Of a DNA stretch of 64,000 bases, positions 12,299 to 23,920 are shown piece by piece. Location: NCBI GenBank assembly GCA_951217055.1, contig OX578283.1, positions 69,406,278 to 69,470,277 of the forward strand, read 5' to 3'. The position numbers and the translations under genes are program-made. The notes below the pieces were generated by a model. That model saw only the letters and a list, made by a program, of their open reading frames with translations. It ran no database searches and was not told the origin of the DNA. This stretch comes from Gerris lacustris (taxonomy: Eukaryota; Arthropoda; Insecta; Hemiptera; Gerridae). Every line of letters starts with the position of its first letter. The first letter of the stretch is position 1.

Positions 12299-15017
12299 CT
12301 ATCCTTCGTAGCCTTTGTAGAGCAGTAGTTTTTTTCTGTTTTCACTTGTTAAGGCAAACTTGTCTATTATTTCACTATTAGGAACTGATTTTAAGATATC
12401 TTTTTCGGATGAAAGGACCAGCATGTCAGACAACCAGGTATCTCCCATACTGCTTCTCAATCTATTTTTAACAATCTTTAGTTTGCTCATAATTCTCTCA
12501 GCTGAGCAGCTTGTTGCTGGTAGTACAAGAATTATCTGATACAGCATTGTTAAATATGGAAAGCCAGAAATGTTTAATAAACACCTATAGGGCCTGATAA
12601 AACCTTTTTTGATCCATTGATCAAGATATCTATGTTTGCCCATCTTAGAGTCCTTACTAAGGCCATCAGATTTTTCTTCTGAAGAATCTTGTGCATCACT
12701 ATCTTTATTGCTTTGACTTAGACTCTCGTAATTTGCATTATTTGAACTTAGAACATCTGCTAGATCAATGTTTGTATAACTTATTTTGTATAACTGGCTG
12801 AAGACATTAACCTCTTCACAAAGTACTTCAGGATCAAGTCCATAATATTGACACAAGTCACTGATAAGAATTGGGTTTAGGCTAGAGTCCATGTTTTCAC
12901 CATTTTTTAGCAACTTTTCATGGGAGAAATATGTCATTTGTTGTACTATGTTTAGAGAGTTTTCAGGAAAGCGACTCTGCAGCTGTAAATTCAGGGAGTC
13001 AAGTAGTTTGAAGAAGACTTCGGTTCTCATTTTTGCCATTGGATCAGTTAGGGTTTCATCGATGGCAAGTTCGTCCATGAACCTTTTCCTTTTTCGTATT
13101 CTCCTACTTGAATTTTGCTGGAGATTATGTTCAGCTGCAAAACTATTGATGCGATCCCCCATTTCCCTCCATCCTACGTCGTTTCTCAAGGTTTCCAGTC
13201 TTGAAATGGTATCAGAAACCACAGTTGGAACAATTCCATAGTCAATATTTTTAGACTGTAAACAAGCAGTCACTGGCGAAAGAACTTGGAAAAGTTCTGA
13301 AGCAATTATCATGGTCGCAACAGTATCAAAATCGGATATTGCTTTAAGAAGTCCTTTTGCTGATGATCTTGAATCTGTGTCTGATCGAGTGTCAACAGTT
13401 ATGTCTTCTAAAGCTTCTCTCAGCACATCATAGCAAGTAATAACTGTGCTAATGGCATCACTTTTACTGGACCATCTAGTAGTATTGACCCTTTTCAAAC
13501 GCTTTCTTCTAGCCTGACATGGACCTTTTTCCAACTTTTCCACAAAAGTGTGGTGTCTTTTGTGGCCAGACATGAAAACATATAGCTCTTGAAGAATGGA
13601 GAACATGTCCCTTATTTGAGGACACATTTCCATTGACTTCTCAACAACCAAGGCAAACCTATGGGAACAACACCAAATATAGTAAGCTTTTGGGCATTCT
13701 CTAAGGACAAATGATTTAACTCCACTAAATCGACCACGCATGTTTCCCGCACCATCCATACTCTGACCAACCATACCACTCTTATCAATTCCAATTGCCT
13801 GTAGAGTTTTCAGCAGCTCAGATGACAAGTATTCACCAGTTGTGTCTCCGCTAGTAAATACCTTCACAAGTCGCTCTTCTGGTTTCACGTTCTCTTTGAT
13901 TTCTCCATATCCATCTCTGTGCTCGACATATCGAACTAGCAAGGTTGTACATTCCTTCTTGCTGACATCTTGGGTGGAGTCAAGAATTATGGAGTACGTA
14001 TTGGTTTCATTAAGTCGTTCCACGATTTTTGAAACAACAATTCCATTCATGACATTTATTAATTCAAATATGTTCCTGGGACTTAGCAAATTAGAAACAA
14101 GTTTGGTTTTTTTCTTTTTCGAATTCTCAAGCTTCTCGAAATAAACTCTTGCGTCCGGATTATACTTAGCAAGCAATCTAAATAAGTTTACAAGTTTTCC
14201 ATTCAGAGAGTCTTTATTTCTAAAAGCCAACATCTCCTCCGTTAGATAACGACAGCAGTCTATAATGACTGATAGAACTTCACGATGGTGACTTACCAAT
14301 TTATCGCTTTGCTCGGTCAGATCTTTGTCAATCCTTCTTTTAGATATCCATTGCAGTCTTGCAATTTGAGAAGATACATGGTTTTTTGACTTCTCATGGA
14401 GTTCAACGTCTCGGTCTCCTCTGTGGTCCGTCCAACCCCTATATCCAGTAGTGCCCCAAACTGTTCTTTCCGATGGCAAAGCAAAGATCAAACAGTGCAA
14501 GCAAAACACAGCATCACTATGTTTACTATAAACAAGCCATTTCCTTTCTTTTGTTGTTCCATTAGGCAAAAGAGTTTTTTTAACATTCGGATTGAATTTC
14601 CTACCACAGGAAGTAGGAAAATTGATCATATATAAATTTTGGGACTCCAGTTTTAGAGCCTCGTTAATTAGTTCTGCAGAAAGTTTTTTGTTTGCATAAA
14701 AAGCTGGATCTGTCGAATCATTTGAGAAAGATGAAGTTGCAGTTAAAAGAATAGGTTCAGTCATGTTGTATTCTTTGTTTTGATCAATGAGCCGTTCTTC
14801 TGGTGGCATTGGCACCGGCAGGTCAGGTTCATTGAACGGCGTGGTCAGCTCCGTTTCTGTGTCGGGACAAAGCATTTCAAACGGAAATTCTGTACCAACT
14901 CTTCTTTTGTTGTCAAAAGTTAGCTTAACTTCTTCGACGTTGCGGTCTTGACCAGTGCTTAAATTTGACGCAGATGTTTCAGAAGGAAGAATATCTTCTG
15001 GCCCAATTAACGGTAAT
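12299..15017 (-). CDS. hAT transposase, exon 2 (ZMYM1/DUF4371-like)
   Basis: This exon supplies 905 of about 991 residues of a transposase in the group with a TTF-type zinc finger, a DUF4371-like core and a C-terminal hAT dimerisation region. In numbering of the spliced protein: CxxC of the zinc finger near 258-261 with His near 293-299; first catalytic Asp in ILDSTQD near 432; second in QSMDGAGN near 507; the CxxH of WCCSHRF near 535-538; and the catalytic Glu in SCSAERIMS near 926, inside the dimerisation segment. No stop or frameshift is seen. The open frame extends upstream of the Met at 14875 to an acceptor (tttctctttatag) at 15018-15019, which matches the phase-2 donor of exon 1. Intactness suggests a young or still functional element. 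Domestication is less likely because the termini and target duplication are intact. Confidence 0.9.
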
Positions 15018-15268
15018 CTATAAAGAGAAAAACACCCTTGTTATAAACTTGGAGTACACAAGATGTGGCAAAACTGTATTTCATACCTTTAAATGTATTT
15101 TTGGAGGTTTTGTTTTGGTAATTTCGGGGGTAAAATGGCCATTTTGGGAACGCGATTTATAATCTTCAATCTACTCTTCAATGCCTTTAAAATGATACCT
15201 CACTTAAAATTAAAAAAAAAAAAAAAAATACGACCAGGATTGTGACCACAATACTGGAACTGCTTTAA

Positions 15269-16231
15269 CCCTAGTAAGCTAACCTGGAGTCAACATGACT
15301 CCATTTTTTTTTAACTACGAATGCACGATGTCTGTAAAACACAGAACTCCCACATCTCAGCTATGCTATCTCCCACCCTTGAATGACCCTTCTACACTTC
15401 TATCAGTTCCACATTCAGATTCTAAAGAGGACATATCATTTGTTTTTCTGCAGTCACGGAGTCATTTTGACTCCTGTTTAGTCTTACACGTAAATATTTT
15501 GTAGGTCATTTTGACGCAGAATAGTATTTTTTAGAATAGTATGTCGTGTTATTGTTTATTTGGCCATTTCAAATCTTATAAATTAGATATTATATAACTT
15601 TAAAATTCAATAATTATTTCAAATTAAAGGTAATATAATTGTAATTTATTCATTTATAAGTATAAATTGTTATATTTTTTTTGTCTTTTTATGTATAAAT
15701 TATATAAAGTTAATAGAATATGAATTTAGTCAAATAATGGAGAAAAAATACAATGATCCAAACGACATTTATCGCTTGATGAAGGAAATGACCGATTATG
15801 AAAAAGAGCGTATTCGACAATAATGGTGACGGTTGTGATTTGGACCCTGATTTGAAAATAGAAAATGCATTTTTTGATCCCATCAGCAATGATGAGGAAA
15901 ATGATAAATTAATTGAAACAATTTACGAAATAGAAAAACCAAAGGAAAGGAAAAATAGATACATAAAAAAGTAAATAAAACCACTCCGGTAGATAACATA
16001 ACCGGATATGTAATAGTAGTCCAGATTGAAAAACCGGAATTAAAAGGAAAAAAAAAAAAATCTGGCAAACAAAGCACCCAAGTGTCCCATCAACTAGCAC
16101 TAAAACGTGTTAAAAAATAATGTACATATTAGGCCTTTATATTTTAATATAACTGGGTATAATAGATAAGGGAGTCAATATGACTCAAGGTTAGTCATAA
16201 GAGGTTAAAAAATATGGTTAGCGTTCTAGGG
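15269..16231. mobile_element. piggyBac-like non-autonomous element in the hAT intron
   Basis: The ends are CCCTAGTAAGCTAACC on the left and, on the reverse strand, CCCTAGAACGCTAACC on the right (14 of 16 matching). Both are flanked by TTAA (15265-15268 and 16232-16235), the piggyBac target. A subterminal GGAGTCA...TGACTC palindrome occurs near both ends. At 963 bp it lacks room for a transposase; one 28-codon frame remains inside (separate entry). Termini and target site are seen; mobilisation by a piggyBac transposase elsewhere is inference. Confidence 0.85.
15737..15823 (+). pseudogene. Possible N-terminal remnant of a piggyBac-type transposase
   Basis: A 28-codon frame starting MEKKYNDPNDIY and ending at TAA lies inside the piggyBac-like element. 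The following 250 bases stay coding-like (acidic, Lys-rich) in interrupted frames up to about 15975. I infer that it is a decayed transposase start. The peptide is too short to assign by motif, and the DDD catalytic region is absent. Confidence 0.35.
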
Positions 16232-17473
16232 TTAATTATATTTTTTTAAACAGCATTTCAAATTCGAAATTTTGAGATTAGGAAGAGGTGTTAACAGATG
16301 ATAGTGAGTTATAGTGATGTTAAGGTAACATAGCGAGCTAAGATTAAATTAAAGCAGTGTTTTGTAAAATTTTTGTTTTTGCCTTTTACTGCCGCCATTT
16401 TAGAAATACGATATATTTTTGTGAACCAAATTTCAATACCTTTAAAATGATACCCAACTCTGAATTTTCAGATCATACATTTTTTGGGGCTCCGGAGTTA
16501 TGGCTCCCTTAAATTTCAAAAATTTTACATTTTTATATCAACTCCCGGAACTTTCATTGGGCCACAGATATGTATATTTATATATATTTGCCAAATTTAT
16601 AGGACCTATCCTAATGGGGTAGTGCAATTGGGTAAATTTGGGTTTGTTTAAATTTTTTGGGGGGTAAAGTGGCCGCCATTTCGAAAACGCGATATATATT
16701 TGTAATCTACATTTCAGTAATTTTAAAATGATACCCAACTTGAAAATTACAAAAAATATAAAATGAAATTATGATTGTTAAAGTTGGCAATAGTTTTCTG
16801 TTTTTGGGCAAAAAAGTTTAACCTTCGTTCAACCGAAGTACTTGCATCAAGCAAGTACTTTTTATGATTTCGTAGACTATTCGGCATATATACGGTATTA
16901 TGAACTAAATTACCATTTTAGTACTTTCCCATCCCACTTTATGAAAGATAAAAAATATAAACAAATTTAAATAGATCCCCCCAAAAGAAAAAATAGCGTA
17001 GGGTAAGGGCAGTAAAGTAGATGTCTCTTTGTTTAAGAAAATGTTGGCGTTAAAACGCAATATTGGCGGTTAGAAGCACATTAGTCATAAAAAGTCATAT
17101 ATTTGTAATCGACTCATCAGTCGCTTCCATTTAATAACCATTTCAAAAATTAAAAAAAAAAATTGTATTTACGAAATATCATTGGATCACAGAGATAACT
17201 ATTTATGCATTTTTTCCTCATTTGTATGACCCCTTATGCGGTGGGAGGGGGATAAAAAAAATTTGGGGATTATTTTGGTAAATTCGGGGGTAAAATGGCC
17301 ATTTTGGAAACGAGATTTATCATTTTGATTTACTCTTCAATACCTTTAAAATGATACCTCACTTAAAATTTACAAAAAATTACGATCAGTTGGTAATTGC
17401 TCACTGATTGAAAAGAAAATTAATTAGTGAAGTAAAATTTCATTAATTGTAAAAACGTTGCACTATTATTTAC

Positions 17474-17730
17474 CTTGCTCCGTTTGATGGATTCGTAGCA
17501 GTTTCGAATTCTTTAATTAGCGTAGGGTGTCCGCTTGGCTCAATGTAGGACGTCCAAGGGCCATCACCTTCTTTCACTTCAGTTATGCTATATTTGATGT
17601 CAATATTGTTTTTGACCTTATATAAGTGTTTTTTCTTACAGTGCTCCAACCACTTGTCGTTTCGGTGCACCGTGTTGCACATAAGCTCTAAGCACTTATA
17701 TTTAAACGTTTTTTTTAATTTTCGAGGCAT
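17474..17730 (-). CDS. hAT transposase, exon 1 with a C2H2-type zinc finger
   Basis: The exon begins MPRKLKKTFKYKC. A second in-frame Met lies further upstream at 17769, but the MPRK start has the better context and is followed directly by a C2H2-type finger (C13, C18, H30, H35). It ends with AG before GTAAAT. The two leftover bases join the first base of exon 2 to make an Arg codon, so the reading frame continues exactly across a 2,456-bp intron. The finger probably helps bind the element's ends; that is inference from similar fingers in other transposases. A cDNA read across the junction would settle the model. Confidence 0.75.
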
Positions 17731-18359
17731 TGCTTTGTTTTGAAACAGTAGTAAGTATACGCCTCTCAAATCTCAACAACAACAAAAACAACACGTCACG
17801 CACCACGGAATCACACGTACTCACTCTCACTACGTACGTTAGCGCGAATATAGAATCTTTTGGCCGGCTAATAATTATCACTAAACGCTTCTATACTAAG
17901 ACAGACTTAGACTAGACCGATATTAATTTTAATAAGGTGAGTGGTCTGAGTCTGAAATAAAAATGAGACGCTCAGGCTAGAGCCCTTTATGACGCTTTGA
18001 TTAAAATAAGGGTGAGAAGGCAGAGAGAGTGAGACGAGAAGATAATGTTTATCTAAACAACCCCCCTCTAGTGACACCAGTTTATGTTTAACACTGTGAA
18101 TTACACCTACCTCCTAGAAACCTACTTTTTTTCTTAGTTGGAATTATCGCTCACATATTCTAACGATAATAAAGGATATTAGGTCTATCGTTATCATCAA
18201 AAACTTACGAAAGGTATGAGAGTTACTGCAAACTAGTAAACATTTTATAACTGTGATTACTGAATTTTTTTAAATCCCCCCCAAATTTTCTCAATTCCCC
18301 CCCAATTTTTTTTTCAATGGCGCAACTTGCGCCATCCATCCCCCCCGTGGACGGCCCTG

Positions 18360-18560
18360 GTAGTCCGGTTCAGTGGCAAAAAAATACTTTATCAGAAGTT
18401 TGTTTATGTGTTTTGAGAATATGGGACCCATAAAATAGTTCAAAGTAAGCTTTTTAGCATTTTAAAAAACACCATCAATAGGTACTACTTAAACTATACG
18501 CAGGGTTGCCTACGGACCCTCACTGTGTGCTGACTAGCACACACTTGACCTGTTTATTAC
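18360..18560 (+). repeat. R1 repeat, 3' half, after the hAT transposon
   Basis: Continues from the second GTAGTCCG with GTTCAGTGGCAAA and ends with TTGCCTACGGACCCT and GTGTGCTGACTAGCACAC, as in the complete copy. Confidence 0.85.
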
Positions 18561-18775
18561 TTTTTATTATTAAATGCATTGGAGAAAAAAGCATAGATTT
18601 CTTTGTAGAATTCTCTGCTTAATCAGATAAGTTACACCCAAGTATATAGCAAATTTAAAAGTAATTAACTACATAATAGATTTAAAAATTAATATAAATT
18701 AGGCCTAGACTCTTTTCGTACGTCGGAAACCTAAACGTTACTGACAGACAGACAGACATTTTTAGACATTTAGAG

Positions 18776-19160
18776 ATTTTTAGGGTTTCGTTGGTAAAAC
18801 CGAAAAAAGAAACCCTTATACATAGTTTCGTTCCTGTGTCTGTCTGTCTGTCACTCTGTACGGTTCCAATAAATTTTGAATAAAAAGAGATTAAACACAC
18901 GAAACTTAAAGATAGTTTTGACGCGCACACAGGAAAAATATAGCGAACTCAAAATTATCAGGTGTTCAAATTCAAAATGGCGGATAGTTCACGTCACGCG
19001 AAAAAAATATTTTTATCCAAATTTTGAGTAGGGGTATCAAATGAAAGGTATTGAAGAGTAGATTACAAAAATATATACTTGTGGATAGTGTTTAATTTTC
19101 CGCACCATTTTGTCAAAAAACGTCAAAATTTAGCGTGTCCCCCCCCCCACCCTAAAACTG
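18776..19160 (+). repeat. R3 repeat copy
   Basis: Begins with hairpin AGGGTTTCG...GAAACCCT (18781-18816), then TGTCTGTCTGTCTGTCAC, a CAAAATGGCGG motif and the shared cassette at 19028-19078. Ends in a poly(C) run. Confidence 0.72.
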
Positions 19161-19867
19161 TATTTCTGCTGTTACTGTTAAGTTTTTATCAATCTCTTAT
19201 ATCCATATATACGGTACGACTTGTTCGTCCTTTATTCCGCAGTTCATAAAATGTTTGTGCTATAATATTAAATTTTGAAAAAATTAGAAAAAGGTAATTT
19301 AAGAATCCTCCAATCAGATCAAAGTAAATAAAAATAAAGGTTTGAGCAGGATAGTTATTTCTTGTTGAGCTATTCCCCCTTTCAATATGTCGTATATATT
19401 TTGTATGATTAGTTCCAACTGTTAAAATGTAACCGTTTTTTATTCTATCTATGGATTCATAGATATTGGAGTTTTGATAAGGTTAATTTTATCCAAGCAG
19501 AAATAGAAATGAAACTCTATTTCCAACTCTAAATATAGATTAAGGTTAGTTAAAACGTAAAACAAGATTTTTACCTTTGTTTTGGTATCGGATTGCATCC
19601 CTGTCATCTTCAGCTTACACCCTTATCTCTTGTTAACAGAAAAAACTTCTGCTCGTATCAGGTTGAAATTTTACATGCCTGTTTCAATTGTAGGTACATT
19701 AGACGATATATATGAAGTATTATTAAAATCGTTACGTTAGAATGTAAGATATCGGTAAAAACGTTGTTTTCTTTATTTTAAACGATTTGGTCCGTTAAAT
19801 TAAATTTAGCAATCTTAACACTTCATAGAGGTGTCGGTGTTGGTTTTACTAAAAAATATATATATAT
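19160..19867. other. Stretch without a gene
   Basis: No gene. 19660-19860 carries reversed R4-internal sequence (CATGCCTGTTTCAATTGT, AACGTTGTTTTC). Confidence 0.45.
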
Positions 19868-19913
19868 ATTTGAAGCGAGCTCAAGCAAGCTTCTTACATT
19901 CAACGAAATATGC

Positions 19914-19944
<31 letters not shown>

Positions 19945-20645
19945 AACGTTTACGTGTCCGACGATAACTTGAGTAAAAGTTGACCGATTTAGTTGAAATT
20001 TGGTATACATCTTTCTTTTACTAATACTCAGGCTAACTTCATTGGATAGCGTTATCCGTCCAAGAGTTCGCACGCAATGCTCGCGTACACGTGAGCTTGA
20101 AATTTAAAATTGGAACTTCAGGACGGTAAAAATTCTATCGTCACCTATTTGATGAGACAAATATTTTTTTTTAAATAACATTTTTTAGTAAAACTTAAAA
20201 CGACACTGCTATGAATTAATAAAGATCGCTAAAACTATTAAAGCGGACCAAAACGTTTAAAATAGAGAAAACAACCTTTTTACCGATATCTTACGTTCTA
20301 ACGTTACGATTTTTAATAAAACTTCACTTATATCGTCTAAAGTACAATTGAAACAGGCATTTAACATTTCAACTTTATACAAGCAGTTGTTTTTGAGTAG
20401 TGAAGTGATACATTTATAATAATAGTTTAAAATCTACTGCGGGTGGTTAAGATTGTTATAGTCGTGTTGTGTGTAGGTTTATTTAGGAAGTAAAGCTTTA
20501 TACCGAGTACCCCCACTCTACCCCACACTGCCCTCTTCCACTTATCTTCAACTATGACATTCATCATGATTAATAAATTTCAATATTCAGTATTTTATTC
20601 CAATACGCTCGCTTCAATCATAGAGCTACGCGATGCCTAGTTTAT
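19868..20645 (+). repeat. R4 repeat, complete copy
   Basis: Starts at a hairpin (GAAGC...GCTTC, 19872-19893), then TGTCTGTCTGTCTGTCTG and GACCGATTTAGTTGAAATTT. Ends CTACGCGATGCCTAGTTT. It gives the empty-site sequence used to define the BEL/Pao insertion. Confidence 0.72.
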
Positions 20646-20823
20646 AAAAGTTGTTTGTCTCTTATTATTAAGAATTATTAGTCTCTTATCTTATTAGAAT
20701 TTTTTTCCCCGTCCTAAAATTCCAATTTTAAATTTGAAGCTTACGTTTACGCGAGCGTTGCGCCTGACCACTTGGGCGGATAACGTTGTCCAACGAACTC
20801 GTGTTGGGCATTGTAAAATGGGC

Positions 20824-21050
20824 ACTTCTTTTTATTGTTACTCCCCCTTAAAAAAAAAAACAGAGGGGAGTAACAATATAAAGATGGTGCGCGCAATGAT
20901 CTTCTTTAGACTGTCCCCTTATCAAAACAGAAGTAGGATATTCCTTTGCCCCAGAGTACATTGGACTAAACATCCCTTTGTCTTAATAGTTATTTAGTCA
21001 GTCAATTTTATTCTAAAACAACATAGGGGAGTAACAATCTAAAGAAGTAA
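20824..21050. mobile_element. Inverted-repeat element with GTTACTCCCC ends
   Basis: Left end ACTTCTTTTTATTGTTACTC, right end GGGGAGTAACAATCTAAAG then AAGT. A second inner end at 20863-20884. Related to 59018-59252 and to the 16-bp array at 25285. Confidence 0.6.
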
Positions 21051-21054
21051 CTTA

Positions 21055-22045
21055 AAATGAACATGTATACCAAATTTTAACCAAATTGGTCATCATTTAA
21101 TCTAGTTATCGTCATCGGTCGATTTCGTCACAGTTGGTTTTGTAACGGTTTCATTTTTCGGATGTACTCCCGGGCTCCAGACGCTGTAACGTGCCATAAA
21201 GAACTTCGTTCCAAAGAGGAACAGAAAATGATAAAAATCTTACTTTTTCTTTATCTTAAATAAACCACGTCGTTCTTTTATACTTTTTTTTCAATGTATA
21301 ATCTCTGATAATTTTATATTCCAGCCACTTTTAAGTCATGATGGAAAGCTAAGGAGCCCAAGCTAAATGAATTGTTAATGGAGTTAAAAAAGGAAACAAA
21401 TGGAAACTGCTTTCATTTCTACGCCATTTTGGTTTTTTTTTTCTTTTGGCCTGAAGAGTTAGTTTAGGCGCTACTTGTTCCCTCTGAGAATACCTTGTTC
21501 ACTCTTCTCTCCATCCTCTTCATGGGCCTCACCGTGAAGTTCTTCTATCTGGAGAGGCATCATTTATTTAAGAGTATACCGACTCAAGAATGGGTAACTT
21601 ACTAAACCTGTGTTTTTTCATAAGGATTTTTTCCTCGACCTGTGTACTCTTCTAAACCTTCTCCCTTTTTTCCGTTGGAGATTTTAAATTAAATCATACC
21701 GACCCCTCCATCCTTGCTAGCTTGTCATTTAACCATGTTATGCAGGTTATAAAAACACGATAAACCCTTATATATATTATGTCAATATAAGTTTTATGAA
21801 GCGTGAAAAAAAAAAGGAACAACAGACTCACTAAATATCTTAGTAGATTACTATAAAGCTGATTTCTTTTACAAGTTAGGAATTCGTTGCAGCAACAAGT
21901 GGTCTACACATACGAGAGTAGAAACTTTGCGTGTTCTAAAGTGTTTAGTTACTTGCAAAAACCAGGTTCAATCGTATCGTCGATATCATTCTCTTAACAG
22001 ATAAATATTTTCATTAGTCCACTTATAATTGGGTCGATGATTAAT
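21055..22045. other. Apparently low-repeat stretch
   Basis: No reading frame of note and no match to the other repeats in the window. It could be unique upstream DNA of the FAR gene. No promoter motif stands out. Confidence 0.4.
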
Positions 22046-22048
22046 TTC

Positions 22049-22701
22049 TTTATCTACGATTGATACGAAATATAAACATTGTATCTCTGATTAGATGAGT
22101 AAAAAGTGATTCTTTTACGTACTGTATTCATTGCGCATGCGTGAATTCCTCTTTTTTACCCCACTAGGGCGGTAAAAAAGAGGAATTCTTCACCTTAACG
22201 CACGATTAGCGAGTTTGTTTACATTTAAAAAAAACTTAATTTGCTGTTTGTTTAATTAGAGTAACTGTTTTATATCGAGTTTTTTTTTGTGAAAATCAAT
22301 AAGTGATTTAAATGATTATGACGAAAATGAGGAGAATAATACGGCTCCCGAAATAATTAATTCGGCACAAAATACAACTAATGAATTAATGTCATTATTC
22401 TTTTTTCAAAAGAAAAATACGAACTTACATGCGGGAGGTTTATTAATTTTTTTTCTGTATTTATTATTAAAATAATGTATTTATTATTTATTCTGAATTA
22501 TGTATTAATAATTTATTATTAGTATATTAGTATTTATTATCAACAATCGTAGATAAAATACGGTATTAAACTCGAGCGAAAACGGCATTTTGCTTTGCTC
22601 GTGTGGTTTTACTACTCTTGATGTCGCTCGGGTGCAAACTCAAAATGCACTCTCATGCAAAATGCTACTTTCCGCACTATATAGACGCGTAATGTACTAT
22701 T
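22049..22701 (+). repeat. Family E element, copy 3
   Basis: TTTATCTACGATTG at 22049, inverted at 22544-22557, plus the terminal module ending GTAATGTACTAT. The exon has lost its ATG. The next copy begins immediately at its end. Confidence 0.7.
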
Positions 22702-22965
22702 ATCTACGATTATTACCAAATATAAACATTGTATCTCTGTTTAGATGCGTAGAAAGTGATTCTTTACGTACTTGTATTCTTTGCGCATGCGCATCTCATA
22801 ATTCTGGAGAATTCCCTCTTTTTACCGCCCTAGGGTGGTAAAAAGGAGGTAAGAAGAATTTTTCACCTTTACGCACAAGTAGCGAGTTTGTTTACATTTA
22901 ACACAACTAATTTTCTGTTTGTTTAATAAATACAACTGTTTATATCGAGTTTTTTATATAAAGAT
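22702..22965 (+). repeat. Family E element, copy 4, head-to-tail with copy 3
   Basis: Starts TATCTACGATTATTACC directly after copy 3 and is truncated after the TATATCGAGTTTTT region, before the exon. Confidence 0.65.
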
Positions 22966-23039
22966 TTTTGTGTAGTAAAGTGATACATTTTATAATAGTT
23001 GAAAAGGAGAGGTGTGTTTAGTGGAATAGAATGAAGAAT

Positions 23040-23195
23040 GCAGGGTTGCTTCCTCACTACTAGACTCTACTACAATCATACTCCTTAACTATCAACTCAT
23101 CATGATTATCTATTTTCTCAATATTCAATACCTATTTATTATTTATTACTATAAGCTTGCTTCAATGATAGAGCCACGCGATGCCTAGTTAAACA
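23040..23195 (+). repeat. R4 repeat, 3' end only
   Basis: AACTCATCATGATTATC through AGCCACGCGATGCCTAGTT matches the end of the complete R4 copy. Confidence 0.6.
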
Positions 23196-23346
23196 TTATG
23201 TAGCTCTATAAGCAAGACTGGTATTTTTAAATGAGTGAAAGAAAAAAAATTTCCTATACAGGAATAAGACAGTAGATTCATCAGTATTACTACATAAATG
23301 TATCAATATTCAAATTAACCAAAAAAATACAGTTATAGCTAATAGT

Positions 23347-23920
23347 ACATTACGCGTCGAGTGCGGAAAGTAGCATTTTGCATGCGAGTGTGGAGTTTGC
23401 ACACGAGCGACAGCGAGGGTAGTAAAACCACACGAGCAATGCAAAATGCCGTTTTCCCACGAGTTGCGTACCGTACTTTATCTACGATTGTTAGATTTAA
23501 ATAATAAATACAGAAAAAAATAAACTTGCTGTATGTAAGTTCGTATCTCTCTCTTGATATAAAGATGGAATTTATTCTTGAGTTGTATTTTTTGCCGAAT
23601 TAATTATTTCTGGAGGAGTATTATTCTCCACATTTTCGTCAAAGTCACTTGATTCACTTACTGTTTTTCACTAAAAACTCGATATAAACAGTTATTTTAA
23701 TAAAAGAACTGCAAATAAGTTTTGTTAAATGTAAACAAACTCGCTAATCGTGCGTAAAGCTGAAGAATTCCTCTTCTTTACCGCGCTAGCGTTGTAAAGA
23801 AGACGAATTATTCAGAACTATGAGACGCGCATGCGCAATGAATACAAGTACGTAAATAATCACTTTCTACGCATCTAAACAAAGATATGATGTTTATATT
23901 TCGTATCAATCGTAGATAAA
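23347..23920 (-). repeat. Family E element, copy 5, reversed
   Basis: Module at 23347-23476, then TTTATCTACGATTG (23477-23490) and its inverse at 23907-23920. Contains the reversed exon and central hairpin (near 23764-23815). Confidence 0.7.

Larger units (their letters stand above)
11277..18359 (-). mobile_element. Complete hAT-superfamily DNA transposon, 7,083 bp
   Basis: The left end reads CAGGGGTGTCCATCC and the right end, on the opposite strand, CAGGGCCGTCCA, giving short imperfect inverted termini. Both sides are flanked by the 8-bp duplication GTAGTCCG (11269-11276 and 18360-18367), the hallmark of hAT insertion. Removing the element restores a continuous R1 repeat that matches the uninterrupted R1 copy near 690. 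The element encodes a two-exon transposase on the minus strand, and its intron holds a piggyBac-like insertion. The termini and duplication are seen directly; activity is not known. Confidence 0.93.

Noticed and set aside
12891..14635. Several + strand frames opposite the hAT transposase
   Set aside because: Antisense shadows of a well-supported minus-strand gene.
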